This document shows, piece by piece, positions 20,195-28,305 of a stretch of 64,000 nucleotides of DNA. Position numbers and translations under genes: made by a program. Source of the stretch: Caballeronia jiangsuensis (GTDB lineage Bacteria; Pseudomonadota; Gammaproteobacteria; Burkholderiales; Burkholderiaceae); contig JFHF01000014.1 in assembly GCA_000648925.1 (NCBI GenBank), forward strand, positions 62,001-126,000, read 5' to 3'. The stretch's first letter is position 1, and each line of letters opens with the position of its first letter. The notes beneath the pieces are model-generated. The model was not told the origin of the DNA. It searched no databases and was given only the letters and a program-made list of their open reading frames with translations.

Positions 20195-20518
20195 ATGACT
20201 CACGTTGTGACCGAAAGCTGCATCAAGTGCAAGTACACCGATTGCGTGGACGTGTGCCCGGTGGATTGCTTCCGCGAAGGTCCCAACTTTCTCGCGATCG
20301 ATCCGGACGAGTGCATCGACTGCGCCGTCTGCGTGGCCGAGTGCCCGGTGAACGCGATCTACGCCGAAGAAGACGTGCCCGGGGACCAGCAGCACTTCAC
20401 CGAACTGAACGCCGACCTTGCGCGTAACTGGCCCAGCATCACGAAGACGAAGGGCTCGCTTCCCGAGGCCGACGAGTTCAAGGACGTCAAGGACAAGCTG
20501 AACCTGCTTGAGCGTTAA
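20195..20518 (+). CDS. fdxA: 7Fe-8S ferredoxin FdxA
   Basis: 107-residue seven-iron ferredoxin. The N-terminal cysteines (9, 17, 21 with extra Cys12/Cys25) bind the [3Fe-4S] cluster, and the second group, [11 protein letters not shown] (40, 43, 46, 50), binds the [4Fe-4S] cluster. The C-terminal tail of about 45 residues is typical of FdxA. An SD (CAGGAG) precedes the ATG. A low-potential electron carrier; its redox partner is not shown by the context. Confidence 0.95.
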   Translation: MTHVVTESCIKCKYTDCVDVCPVDCFREGPNFLAIDPDECIDCAVCVAECPVNAIYAEEDVPGDQQHFTELNADLARNWPSITKTKGSLPEADEFKDVKDKLNLLER

Positions 20519-20587
20519 ATCGCGCGTTCGTCCGCATCACGCTTCGGTTTGACTGCAAAAATTTGCTTTTCGAGTGAAGATTGGGCG

Positions 20588-20616
20588 TTGACACGATAAT
20601 CTCAGCCCCCTATAAT
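20588..20616 (+). promoter_or_regulatory. Consensus sigma-70 promoter of the tRNA-Asn genes
   Basis: TTGACA at 20588-20593 and TATAAT at 20611-20616 with exactly 17 bases between: a perfect consensus promoter. The first tRNA-Asn begins 22 bases further on. Confidence 0.9.
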
Positions 20617-20638
20617 TTCGCTTCTCTGCTGTAGATGT

Positions 20639-20714
20639 TCCCCGATAGCTCAGTCGGTAGAGCGCCGGACTGTTAATCCGTAGGTCCCTGGTTCGAGCCC
20701 AGGTCGGGGAGCCA
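20639..20714 (+). tRNA. tRNA-Asn (GTT), first copy
   Basis: 76 nt including encoded CCA. The acceptor arms TCCCCGA/TCGGGGA pair fully, the D-arm GCTCAGTCGGTAGAGC and T-arm TTCGAGC are standard, and the anticodon loop CTGTTAA has GTT at 20672-20674. Confidence 0.98.
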
Positions 20715-20741
20715 AAAACTCCAGCAAGTCGGTTTCAAAAG

Positions 20742-20768
20742 AACCCAGTCAATCGGCTGGGTTTTTTA
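20742..20768 (+). terminator. Terminator between the tRNA-Asn genes
   Basis: AACCCAG / CTGGGTT stem with an eight-base loop, followed by a run of T. It lies 27 bases after the first tRNA and would end most transcripts before the second copy. Confidence 0.8.
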
Positions 20769-20793
20769 TCTCAGCAGCAGATACCTCAGTTGT

Positions 20794-20869
20794 TCCCCGA
20801 TAGCTCAGTCGGTAGAGCGCCGGACTGTTAATCCGTAGGTCCCTGGTTCGAGCCCAGGTCGGGGAGCCA
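20794..20869 (+). tRNA. tRNA-Asn (GTT), second copy
   Basis: Identical over all 76 nt to the copy 155 bp upstream, including CCA; anticodon GTT at 20827-20829. No consensus promoter is visible in the 25 bp after the intervening terminator, so it may depend on read-through. Confidence 0.98.
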
Positions 20870-20881
20870 AAAGCTTCAGTC

Positions 20882-20912
20882 AAAAAGCCCAGTCACGCGA
20901 CTGGGCTTTTTG
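20882..20912 (+). terminator. Terminator after the second tRNA-Asn
   Basis: AAAAAGCCCAGTC / GACTGGGCTTTTT, a perfect 13-bp stem with an ACGC loop and T-rich 3' side. The symmetry means it could also stop lutC transcription from the opposite strand. Confidence 0.9.
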
Positions 20913-20941
20913 CATTTACTCCGTCTGGAAGCACTGACGCT

Positions 20942-21523
20942 TCACGCGAGCCACACGACGGTGAGCGAGCGCACGCCTTGTGCGCCGCGAATCAGCACGC
21001 CTTCGATATCCGCCGTCGCGGACGGTCCCGTCACGAGCACCGCATAGCGCGCCGATGCGAAATCGGGCCGTCGATACACCTGTTGCAAGCCCTCCACGAG
21101 CAGCGCGGGATCGAGCAGCACGACGAGATGCTGCGACAGATAGCCGATCGAGTTCACCACATACTCTTGCTCGCTGAACCACACCGAGCCCGTTTCCGCG
21201 ACGCCGAAGCGCCCTCTCACGATGCCCACATCGACATCCTGGAGCGACGCCGGCGGCGTATCGGGCGAAAGCGGCCGCGTGCCATCGACGCCCGGCACCG
21301 CCGATGCGATCACCTTCGCATCCGGAAAACGCGACGCGATCAGCGCGTTCACATCGTCCAGTCCTCCGGCTTCGACGCACGTTCCGCCCATCGCGGTCAG
21401 CGCCGCCGTGAAACGCGCCTTCAGATCGCCTTCGGGCGACGGAAAGAGCGGCACATCGGGACGCGAACGCGATGCAGGCTGCGCCGCGCGGATCTTCGAC
21501 AGAAAAGCTTCGCGAGTCGTCAT
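20942..21523 (-). CDS. lutC: Lactate utilization protein LutC (LUD domain)
   Basis: 193-residue LUD protein, third subunit of the LutABC L-lactate oxidation complex. Blocks typical of LutC are VGIVRGRFGVAETGSVWFSE, the LSQHLVVLLDPALLVEGLQ strand and VTGPSATADIEGVLIRGAQG. It begins inside the lutB stop (ATGA overlap at 21520-21523). It closes the minus-strand lutA-lutB-lutC operon that faces a FadR-type regulator. Confidence 0.93.
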   Translation of the reverse strand: MTTREAFLSKIRAAQPASRSRPDVPLFPSPEGDLKARFTAALTAMGGTCVEAGGLDDVNALIASRFPDAKVIASAVPGVDGTRPLSPDTPPASLQDVDVGIVRGRFGVAETGSVWFSEQEYVVNSIGYLSQHLVVLLDPALLVEGLQQVYRRPDFASARYAVLVTGPSATADIEGVLIRGAQGVRSLTVVWLA

Positions 21524-22911
21524 TTTTCAGGCTTCCGGTTTTTCTTGTACCACTCGTGAAAAGTCTCGGCGGGCGCTTCCGGCAGATCGCGCTGACGTCC
21601 CCAGATGTTGAGCGGGTTGTAGAGCACGAAATTGGGCAGACGCTTCAACGCGCCGCCGAGCGACGCGACCGTCGCGCGATAAAGCGTCGGACTCGCGAGC
21701 AGGCGCCCCGCCATCTTCAGGACTTCCTGCTTCACGAACGGCACTTCGTGTTTCTCCGCGATCACCTCGCGCCACTTGTAGATCTGCTCGTGGATGTTCA
21801 CCTTCACCGGGCAGACGTTGGTGCAACTGCCGTTCATCGTCGAGGCGAACGGCAGCGCGCTATAGCGCTTCAGGTCGTGGGTCGGATTGATGATCGCGCC
21901 GATCGGCCCGGAATACGTTCCGCCATAGGAAAGGCCGCCGCTGCGCCGGTACACCGGACACGTATTCATGCACGCGCCGCAGCGGATGCATTTGAGGGAA
22001 TACCAGAAATCGTCCATCGCGAGCCGCTCCGCGCGGCCGTTGTCGACGAGGATATAGTGCATCTCCGTGCCCGGACGCGGCTGGCGAAAGTGCGATGTGT
22101 ATTGGGTGATCGGCGAACCCAGTGCGCTGCGCGACAGCATGCGCACGAACACGCCGAGATCGGCGATCGTCGGAATGATCTTCTCGATGCCGATCGACGC
22201 GATATGCAGCGGCGGCACGTTCGCCGACAAATCCGCGTTGCCCTCGTTCGTGCACACGACGACCGTGCCCGTTTCCGCGACCGCGAAGTTGCAGCCGGTC
22301 ATGCCCGCCGTCTTCTCGCGCACGAAGTAGGGCCGCGTGTTCATGCGCTGGCTTTCGGCGAGATAGTGAATGTCGCTGTTCTGCGGATCGGTGCCGATGG
22401 TCTTGCCGAAAAGCTCGGCCACGTCCGCGCGCAGCTTGTGCACCGCCGGCACGACCATATGGCTCGGGTCCTGATGATCGAGCTGCTGAATACGCTCGCC
22501 GAGATCGGTTTCCATCACCGTGATGCCGCGCGGCTCGAGATAGTCGCGCATGTAGCACTCGTCGGTGAGCATCGACTTGCTCTTCACCAGCGAGGTCATG
22601 CCGCGCTCGCTCATCAGTTTGTAGACGAGTTCGTTGTGCTCCTGCGCATCGGCCGCGAAATGCACGACGACGCCATTCTTCTCGGCCTGATCGACGAACT
22701 GCGCGATGTAATCGGCGAGATTGGACAGCGTGTGCTCCTTGATCTGCGATGCGAGATTGCGCATCGTCTCCCATTCGGGGATGCCGTGCGCCTGCGCGTC
22801 GCGCTTGCTGCGCAAATCCCACAGACGCTTGTCGTGGAACGCGACGTGATCCGGCTTCTGCAGGAACGCGCCCGCCGCCTTCGCGTGATCGATGCGAACG
22901 GTCTTGCTCAT
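21520..22911 (-). CDS. lutB: Lactate utilization iron-sulphur protein LutB
   Basis: 463 residues: an N-terminal LUD-like half with TAGMTGCNFAVAETGTVVV, then a dicluster ferredoxin domain with CIRCGACMNTCPVYRR and a second Cys group in GSCTNVCPVKVNIHE. It passes electrons from lactate within the LutABC complex. The ATG at 22909-22911 gives MSKTVRIDHAKAAGAFLQ; the longer open frame before it lies inside lutA. lutA overlaps by four bases. Confidence 0.95.
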   Translation of the reverse strand: MSKTVRIDHAKAAGAFLQKPDHVAFHDKRLWDLRSKRDAQAHGIPEWETMRNLASQIKEHTLSNLADYIAQFVDQAEKNGVVVHFAADAQEHNELVYKLMSERGMTSLVKSKSMLTDECYMRDYLEPRGITVMETDLGERIQQLDHQDPSHMVVPAVHKLRADVAELFGKTIGTDPQNSDIHYLAESQRMNTRPYFVREKTAGMTGCNFAVAETGTVVVCTNEGNADLSANVPPLHIASIGIEKIIPTIADLGVFVRMLSRSALGSPITQYTSHFRQPRPGTEMHYILVDNGRAERLAMDDFWYSLKCIRCGACMNTCPVYRRSGGLSYGGTYSGPIGAIINPTHDLKRYSALPFASTMNGSCTNVCPVKVNIHEQIYKWREVIAEKHEVPFVKQEVLKMAGRLLASPTLYRATVASLGGALKRLPNFVLYNPLNIWGRQRDLPEAPAETFHEWYKKNRKPEK

Positions 22912-23651
22912 GCGCGTGCTCCGTTCAGGACCTGCGCGATATGGATGAACTTCGCATCGGCCTTCATGCGCTCGGCGCAGCCTTGCTGATGCATGAGACA
23001 CGACATGTCGCCCGACACGATGTACTCCGCGCCCGCCCCGACGTGATCGCGTACCTTGTCCTGCCCCATGCGCACGGAGACGGCCTCTTCGGTGACCGAG
23101 AACGTGCCGCCGAACCCGCAGCATTCGTCGGGACGCGCGGGCGTGACGAATTCGATGCCCTTCACGCCTTCGAGCAGCGCGCGGGGCTTCGAAAACGGCG
23201 TGCCCGCGACTTCCGAATTCGATGTCTCGCGCAGATGCCGCACCGCGCTGCAACTGTTGTGCAGCCCGACCTTGTGCGGAAACTCGGCCCACGGAAACGC
23301 GCGCACCTTCAGCACGTCATGCAGGAATTCGACGAGCTCATACGTATTGCGACGAACCTTCTGCACCGCGCTCGTCTGCTCGATCGCGGTGAAGTGCTCG
23401 CGGACATGATGCACACAACTCGCCGACGGCCCGACCACATAGTCGTAGTCGGCGAAATTTCGCGCGAACACGCGCTCGGCGCCGGCGGCGTCCTTGTGCG
23501 CGCCGCTATTGGCCATCGGCTGGCCGCAGCACGTCTGGTCCGGCGGATAGTCGACGTCCACGCCGAGCCGCTCGAGCAATTCGAGTGTGGCGATGCCGAT
23601 CTGCGGATAGAACGCGTCGATGAAACAGGGGACGAACAGGGCAACTTTCAT
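22908..23651 (-). CDS. lutA: Lactate utilization protein LutA (CCG-domain Fe-S oxidoreductase)
   Basis: 247 residues with the two cysteine-rich CCG domains of the glycolate oxidase GlcF/HdrB family: TCCGQPMANSG in the first half and DECCGFGGTFSV in the second, each with an upstream Cys (PCFIDAF, LHNSCSAVRHL). First gene of lutABC. The 126 bp up to the divergent regulator contain a perfect palindrome that is a good operator candidate. Confidence 0.95.
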   Translation of the reverse strand: MKVALFVPCFIDAFYPQIGIATLELLERLGVDVDYPPDQTCCGQPMANSGAHKDAAGAERVFARNFADYDYVVGPSASCVHHVREHFTAIEQTSAVQKVRRNTYELVEFLHDVLKVRAFPWAEFPHKVGLHNSCSAVRHLRETSNSEVAGTPFSKPRALLEGVKGIEFVTPARPDECCGFGGTFSVTEEAVSVRMGQDKVRDHVGAGAEYIVSGDMSCLMHQQGCAERMKADAKFIHIAQVLNGARA

Positions 23652-23690
23652 GAGGTCCGATCGTGGGGTTGGACAATCATTTTTGGTAAG

Positions 23691-23705
23691 CTTGGTCTGA
23701 CCAAG
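23691..23705. promoter_or_regulatory. Probable operator for the FadR-type lut regulator
   Basis: CTTGGTCTGACCAAG, a perfect 15-base palindrome around a central T, midway between divergent lutA and the GntR regulator. The TTGGTC-N-GACCAA core follows the TGGT-N-ACCA pattern bound by FadR-subfamily GntR proteins (PdhR, LldR, FadR). Binding by the adjacent regulator is inferred. Confidence 0.7.
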
Positions 23706-23777
23706 ACTTTAATGAGATGCTTCTTTCGTGTCAAACTCGGACATTCACCAGCTTTCAACCGGCCTAAACGTCCAGCG

Positions 23778-24521
23778 ATGAGTTTTCAGCCCGTCCATGC
23801 GCATTCGTACGCCCGCGTGCGTCTCTCCGATGTCGTATCCGGTCAGATTCGCGAACTGATCTCGAACGGCACGCTCCTGCCCGGCCAGCGCCTGCCCGCC
23901 GAGCGCGATCTGGCCGAGCAGTTGAACGTGTCGCGCCCGTCGCTGCGCGAGGCGCTGATCCGGCTGGAATCGGACGGCTTCATACGCGCGGCGGGACGCG
24001 GCGGTTTCGTCGTGTCGGATGTGACCGCGCCGCTCGTGTCGCATCCGCTCGCCGCACTGCTCGAACAGCAGCCGAACGCCAGCGCCGACGTGCTCGAATT
24101 GCGCCACGGCCTCGAAACGCTGTCCACCGCTTATGCCGCCGAGCGCGCCACCGACGCCGATATCGCGCGCATCGCCGCCGCGTTCGACGCGCTCCAGACC
24201 GCCGTCGCCGACAAGAGCACGCGCATCGCGGAAAAGGATGCGGCGTTCCATCTCGCGATCGCCGACGCGACGCACAACGTGGCGCTCACGCACGTCATGC
24301 ACGGCCTCAACGAACTGGTTCGCGAATCGATGCTGACCTCGCATCGTCTTGTCGATTACGACGATGAAGTCGAAGCGAACCTGATGACGCAGCATCGCGC
24401 GATCTTCGATGCGATCGTCGCGCGCGATCCCGCGCGGGCGCGCGAGTGCGCGGGCGCGCATCTCGATTACGTGCGCACGCTCTACGCCGACATCGCGGCA
24501 CGGAAGAAGCGCGTCGCCTGA
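23778..24521 (+). CDS. lutR: FadR-family GntR transcriptional regulator of the lut operon
   Basis: 247 residues: a winged-helix GntR domain at about residues 12-80 (PAERDLAEQLNVSRPSLREA is the HTH) and a C-terminal FCD effector domain whose metal-binding His residues lie in EKDAAFHLAIADATHN and MTQHRAIFDAI. Divergent placement beside lutABC and the palindrome between them point to control by lactate or a related acid. The ATG at 23778 is chosen; the open frame upstream runs through lutA antisense and is not meaningful. Confidence 0.9.
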   Translation: MSFQPVHAHSYARVRLSDVVSGQIRELISNGTLLPGQRLPAERDLAEQLNVSRPSLREALIRLESDGFIRAAGRGGFVVSDVTAPLVSHPLAALLEQQPNASADVLELRHGLETLSTAYAAERATDADIARIAAAFDALQTAVADKSTRIAEKDAAFHLAIADATHNVALTHVMHGLNELVRESMLTSHRLVDYDDEVEANLMTQHRAIFDAIVARDPARARECAGAHLDYVRTLYADIAARKKRVA

Positions 24522-24665
24522 ATCGAATCGCCTTACGAATCTGTAAGCCGCGAGAAAGTCCTGATAGGACAACACCTACACAGATTTCGGACATGCACGG
24601 CTAACGGGCACGCGCCTTCCTCGCGATACTGGAATCGTCAACAACAACACGCGAAGGAGGACGAC

Positions 24666-24740
24666 ATGCCTTACCTACTCGGATGGTTGCTCGGCGTGCC
24701 GGTGATCGTGCTGGTGATTCTGTATCTGATCTTTCATTGA
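24666..24740 (+). CDS. 24-residue single-helix membrane microprotein
   Basis: A tiny open frame encoding MPYLLGWLLGVPVIVLVILY followed by LIFH. Almost the whole chain is one hydrophobic helix. It has an excellent ribosome site (GAAGGAGGACGAC then ATG). It lies 145 bp past the lut regulator and 82 bp before creA, with its own intergenic lead. No family is recognised. The strong SD, clean stop and hydrophobic content argue for a real gene, but without expression or conservation data this stays tentative. Confidence 0.55.
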   Translation: MPYLLGWLLGVPVIVLVILYLIFH

Positions 24741-24822
24741 CTGCATGCGAAGCGCGAGATGCATCGAAGAGCCAAGGGCGTCGATACAATACGACGCCCT
24801 TTCTCTTTTCCGGAAGACGACG

Positions 24823-25308
24823 ATGAAACCCTCCGCTCTTGCGCTCGCCCGAAACCTGGCCTTGCTCGCCACCCTCCTCGGCGCGGGATTCGCGCACGCG
24901 GAGGAAATCGCCAGCGTCAACACCAATTTCCGTTTCACCGGCTCGGATCGCGTGAGCGTCGACGCTTACGACGATCCGCTCGTCCAGGGCGTGACCTGCT
25001 ACGTGTCGCGCGCGCGCACGGGCGGCGTGAAGGGCACGCTTGGCATCGCAGAAGACCCGACCGAAGCGTCGATCGCCTGCCGTCAGGTCGGGCCGATCAA
25101 GATCGCCCAGCCGCTCAAGCAGAAAACCGATGTGTTCTCGGCCGGCATGTCGTTCATCTTCAAGACGCTGCACGTGGTGCGCATCGTCGATGCGAAGCGC
25201 AATACGCTCGTCTATCTGACGTACAGCGACCGCGTCGCGACCGGCAGCCCGAAGAACAGTGTGACGGCCGTGCCGGTGCCCGAAGGTACGACCATACCGG
25301 TGAAGTGA
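24823..25308 (+). CDS. creA: CreA family periplasmic protein
   Basis: 161 residues with a signal peptide (LALLATLLGAGFAHA, cleavage before EEIAS) and the CreA fold: FTGSDRVSVDAYDDPLVQGV, CYVSRARTGGVKGTLGIAED and ASIACRQVGPI. CreA is widespread in proteobacteria and has no defined function. The ATG at 24823 begins the signal peptide directly; an upstream in-frame start at 24745 would add a polar lead and is rejected. Confidence 0.9.
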   Translation: MKPSALALARNLALLATLLGAGFAHAEEIASVNTNFRFTGSDRVSVDAYDDPLVQGVTCYVSRARTGGVKGTLGIAEDPTEASIACRQVGPIKIAQPLKQKTDVFSAGMSFIFKTLHVVRIVDAKRNTLVYLTYSDRVATGSPKNSVTAVPVPEGTTIPVK

Positions 25309-25383
25309 TGCGCAACTGTCCTGTCCGGCGCGTAGCAAAGTTGTAAACTGAGCGATTCCGCCCCGCCTCAGACTTTCCCGACG

Positions 25384-26205
25384 ATGAACGCCGACCGTTT
25401 CCGCAACGCCGCACGCTACTGGCGCTCGCCGCTCGTGCCTGACGCGGACATGGTCACGGCCGAATACTACGATCACGAATTCTCGCCGCACTGGCACGAC
25501 GCCTACACGGTGCCCGTCATCGAAGCCGGCGCGGAATGCTACGACTATCGCGGCGCGCATCACGTGGCCGAAACGGGCTCGGTGCCGGTTATCAATCCCG
25601 GCGAGGTGCATACCGGCGCGCGGGCCGTCGATGCAGGCTGGCGCTATCGCGTGTTTTATCTGCCGGTGCCGTTCGTCGAAGGCCTCGCGCGGGACATGTC
25701 GGGGCGGCGGGAATCGTCGCCCTGGTTTCCCGATGACATCATCCGCGATCCCGATTTGGCGCGGCGTCTCGTCGTCGCGCATCGTCTGCTGGAAAGCGGC
25801 GCGGACCCGCTCGCCGCGGAACTGGCGCTCGTCGATGCCGTGACGACGCTGCTCGGCCGCCACGCGCTGGAACGCCCGGACATCGCGCCGCTCGCCGCCG
25901 ACACGCACCGCGTCACGGCGATGAAATCCCGCCTCGCCGACGATCTGCTCGAACCGGTCACGCTCGCCGAACTCGCGCAGACGGTCGGTCTCTCGACCTT
26001 CCACGCGGCGCGTCTCTTCACGCGCGAAACGGGTCTCGCGCCGCACGCTTGGCGCAACCAGTTGCGTATCGTGCGCGCGTTGCCGGCACTGCGCGCGGGC
26101 GCTTCGGTGACCGACGTCGCCGCGGCGAGCGGCTTCACCGACCAGAGTCATTTCACACGTCATTTCAAGCGGACGTTCGGCGTGCCGCCCGGCCGCTGGC
26201 GCTGA
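25384..26205 (+). CDS. AraC-family transcriptional regulator
   Basis: 273 residues: an N-terminal cupin-type effector domain (HEFSPHWHDAYTVPVIEAG) and a C-terminal double HTH, LAELAQTVGLSTFHAARLF and VTDVAAASGFTDQSHFTRHF with the AraC signature FKRTFGVPPGRWR. It precedes azlC-azlD by 85 bp on the same strand; such AraC proteins often control these branched-chain amino acid exporters, so it is the likely regulator. Confidence 0.92.
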   Translation: MNADRFRNAARYWRSPLVPDADMVTAEYYDHEFSPHWHDAYTVPVIEAGAECYDYRGAHHVAETGSVPVINPGEVHTGARAVDAGWRYRVFYLPVPFVEGLARDMSGRRESSPWFPDDIIRDPDLARRLVVAHRLLESGADPLAAELALVDAVTTLLGRHALERPDIAPLAADTHRVTAMKSRLADDLLEPVTLAELAQTVGLSTFHAARLFTRETGLAPHAWRNQLRIVRALPALRAGASVTDVAAASGFTDQSHFTRHFKRTFGVPPGRWR

Positions 26206-26290
26206 GCGCTCCGCCCAGCCAGGAAAGCGCAAGAACGTACAAGCGTGTGAGCCGGCGTCTTGCGTATCCTCGCTTCCATAGGAGGAAATC

Positions 26291-27055
26291 TTGAAAGCAA
26301 TACCCGCTCAACCTTCCGGCGCCGCGTTGCGCGAATTCGCCGCCGGCGCACGCGACACCATTCCGATGATGATCGGCGCCGCGCCCTTCGGCGTGATCTT
26401 CGGCACGCTCGTCACCGCAAGTCCGCTCTCGCTCTGGCACGGCCAATTGATGTCGCTCGCGGTGTTCGCGGGCTCCGCGCAGTTCATCGCGGTCGGCCTG
26501 ATCGCGTCGCATGCGAGCTTCGCCGTCATCTGGGCGACGACGCTCGTCGTCAATCTGCGGCACGTGCTCTATTCGGCGACGCTCGCGCCGTACGTCGCGC
26601 ATCTGCCGCGCCGCTGGCGCTGGGCGCTTGCCGGCCTGCTCACCGACGAAGTCTTCGCCGTCGCCTACGCGCATTATCAGAAGCGCGCACCGGGCGAGAC
26701 CGGCCCGCATTACTTTTTCGGCTCCGGCGTCGCGATGTACCTGAACTGGCAGTTGTGGACGCTCGCCGGCCTGTTGTTCGGCGCGGCGTTTCCCGGTCTG
26801 AAGTCGCTCGGCCTCGACTTCGCGATGGTCGCGACGTTCATCGCCATCATCGTGCCGCAGCTCGTGGCCGTGCGTTTCGTCGCGGCGGCGCTCGCATCGG
26901 GCGTGCTGTCGTTCGCGTGGCAGGGCTGGCCGTACAAGCTCGGGCTGCTCGCGGCGGTGTTCGTGGGCGTCGCGGTCGGCATGGTGCTCACGCTGATGGA
27001 AAACCGGCCGCACGAGAAAAACCGCCTGAAGAACGCCAAGGAGCGCACGCAATGA
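26291..27055 (+). CDS. azlC: AzlC family branched-chain amino acid exporter, large subunit
   Basis: 254 residues, six or more hydrophobic helices, with IPMMIGAAPFGVIFGTL and FAGSAQFIAVGLIA typical of AzlC/YgaZ. AzlC pairs with AzlD to export leucine, valine or methionine analogues. The start is a TTG at 26291 directly after AGGAGGAAATC, which is strong enough to prefer this rare start codon. The stop overlaps the azlD ATG (ATGA). Confidence 0.92.
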   Translation: MKAIPAQPSGAALREFAAGARDTIPMMIGAAPFGVIFGTLVTASPLSLWHGQLMSLAVFAGSAQFIAVGLIASHASFAVIWATTLVVNLRHVLYSATLAPYVAHLPRRWRWALAGLLTDEVFAVAYAHYQKRAPGETGPHYFFGSGVAMYLNWQLWTLAGLLFGAAFPGLKSLGLDFAMVATFIAIIVPQLVAVRFVAAALASGVLSFAWQGWPYKLGLLAAVFVGVAVGMVLTLMENRPHEKNRLKNAKERTQ

Positions 27056-27375
27056 ACTACATCACGTTGATCCTCGGCATGGCGGTGGTCACGTATGTGA
27101 TCCGCGCCGCCGTGTTCGTGCTGGGCGAGCGCCTGCCCTTTCCGCCGATCGTGCGCACCGCGCTCTCGTTCGTGCCGGTGACGGTGCTCACGGCGATCAT
27201 CGTGCCGATGGCGGTCTCGCCGCACGGCAACGGCGCCGAGATCACCTGGCGCAATCCGCAGCTCGTGGCGTCGATCGTCGCGATCATCGTTTGCGCGCTC
27301 ACAAAACGGCCGCTTTTGACGATTGCGGTGTCGCTGACGGTATTTTTCGTCTGGCAATTCGCCGTGCTGCGCTAA
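27052..27375 (+). CDS. azlD: AzlD family branched-chain amino acid exporter, small subunit
   Basis: 107 residues, four hydrophobic helices. The N-terminal ILGMAVVTYVIRAAVFVLG and the FVPVTVLTAIIVPM block match AzlD/YgaH. Coupled to azlC by a four-base overlap. No terminator is evident downstream. Confidence 0.92.
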   Translation: MNYITLILGMAVVTYVIRAAVFVLGERLPFPPIVRTALSFVPVTVLTAIIVPMAVSPHGNGAEITWRNPQLVASIVAIIVCALTKRPLLTIAVSLTVFFVWQFAVLR

Positions 27376-27540
27376 ACGTTTCCGTCAATCAGCCGTTAAA
27401 AGCCTTTCAAAAAGCATCGAAGAATCCTCAAGTTCCCGGAAATCGCGCCGATATCAGAAACGAATGGACTCCGCCTCGAGAGCGGCGCCAAAGGCATTTC
27501 CCGCGCTCCGGACCATCCGGACGCGGAACCGGGAACCAAC

Positions 27541-28305
27541 ATGCGTCAAATCACCCTTTCGTTACGCGAAGAGACGATCGCTTCGCTGCATCGCGATTTC
27601 GAAGCGTTCATGCGCCTGTCGCTGAAGCTGGATCCGCAATTCGTCACGCCGACGTTCGAGGACTTCCTGCGCGCGAAGCTGCTGGACAACGACACGCCGC
27701 TGACCGAGCAGGCGGTGCAGCGCATGCTCACGCACGGCCAGTACGCGTGGGCGAAGCGCGCGCTCGACAAGGAGTTTCCCGATGTCGTCGAAATCCTGAT
27801 CCGTCAGGCCGCCGAGCACGGATTCGCGTTCGCGATCCGCGCCGACTGGACCGCGGAGGATCTCATCGCGGCGTCGCGCGCGTGGGCGACCGCGATCGTC
27901 ACCGAGGCGAAAGGCGACGTGTCGCAAGTGGACATGCTCGCGTCGCAGATCAAATCGGCTGCGGCGGACATTCGCGAAGTCGAGGAAAAGATGCAGACGC
28001 CCGCGTGGCGTCTCGCGGATTCGCTGCGTCAGCGCGTGTACGAAACGAAGATTTCCGTGGAGACGAGCATCGGCTCGACCGCGCGTGAAAAGCTGGGCGA
28101 ACTGCGCTGCCTGCTGCGGCTCGGCATTTTCTATGGGTCGATCCAGAAGCAGGAGGCGCAACAGGTGCTGGAGTATCTGCGCGCGTTGCGGCCCGAGCTG
28201 TTCGTCGAAGAGCCTTACGACGGCTTCACGCGCTTCGCCGCTTGGCTGCGCAGCATCTTTGCACCGTCACAGCGCGCTCCGCGACCGTCACGCGCGCAGC
28301 GTTAA
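27541..28305 (+). CDS. Conserved hypothetical protein, mostly helical
   Basis: 254 residues, soluble, rich in Ala, Arg and Glu, with a predicted coiled-coil stretch near residues 130-165 (SQIKSAAADIREVEEKMQ). The N terminus, MRQITLSLREETIASLHRDF, and the C-terminal Arg/Pro tail do not point to a family I know. It ends four bases inside the stop of the convergent helicase gene. Codon use matches its neighbours, so it is likely core genome. Confidence 0.7.
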   Translation: MRQITLSLREETIASLHRDFEAFMRLSLKLDPQFVTPTFEDFLRAKLLDNDTPLTEQAVQRMLTHGQYAWAKRALDKEFPDVVEILIRQAAEHGFAFAIRADWTAEDLIAASRAWATAIVTEAKGDVSQVDMLASQIKSAAADIREVEEKMQTPAWRLADSLRQRVYETKISVETSIGSTAREKLGELRCLLRLGIFYGSIQKQEAQQVLEYLRALRPELFVEEPYDGFTRFAAWLRSIFAPSQRAPRPSRAQR

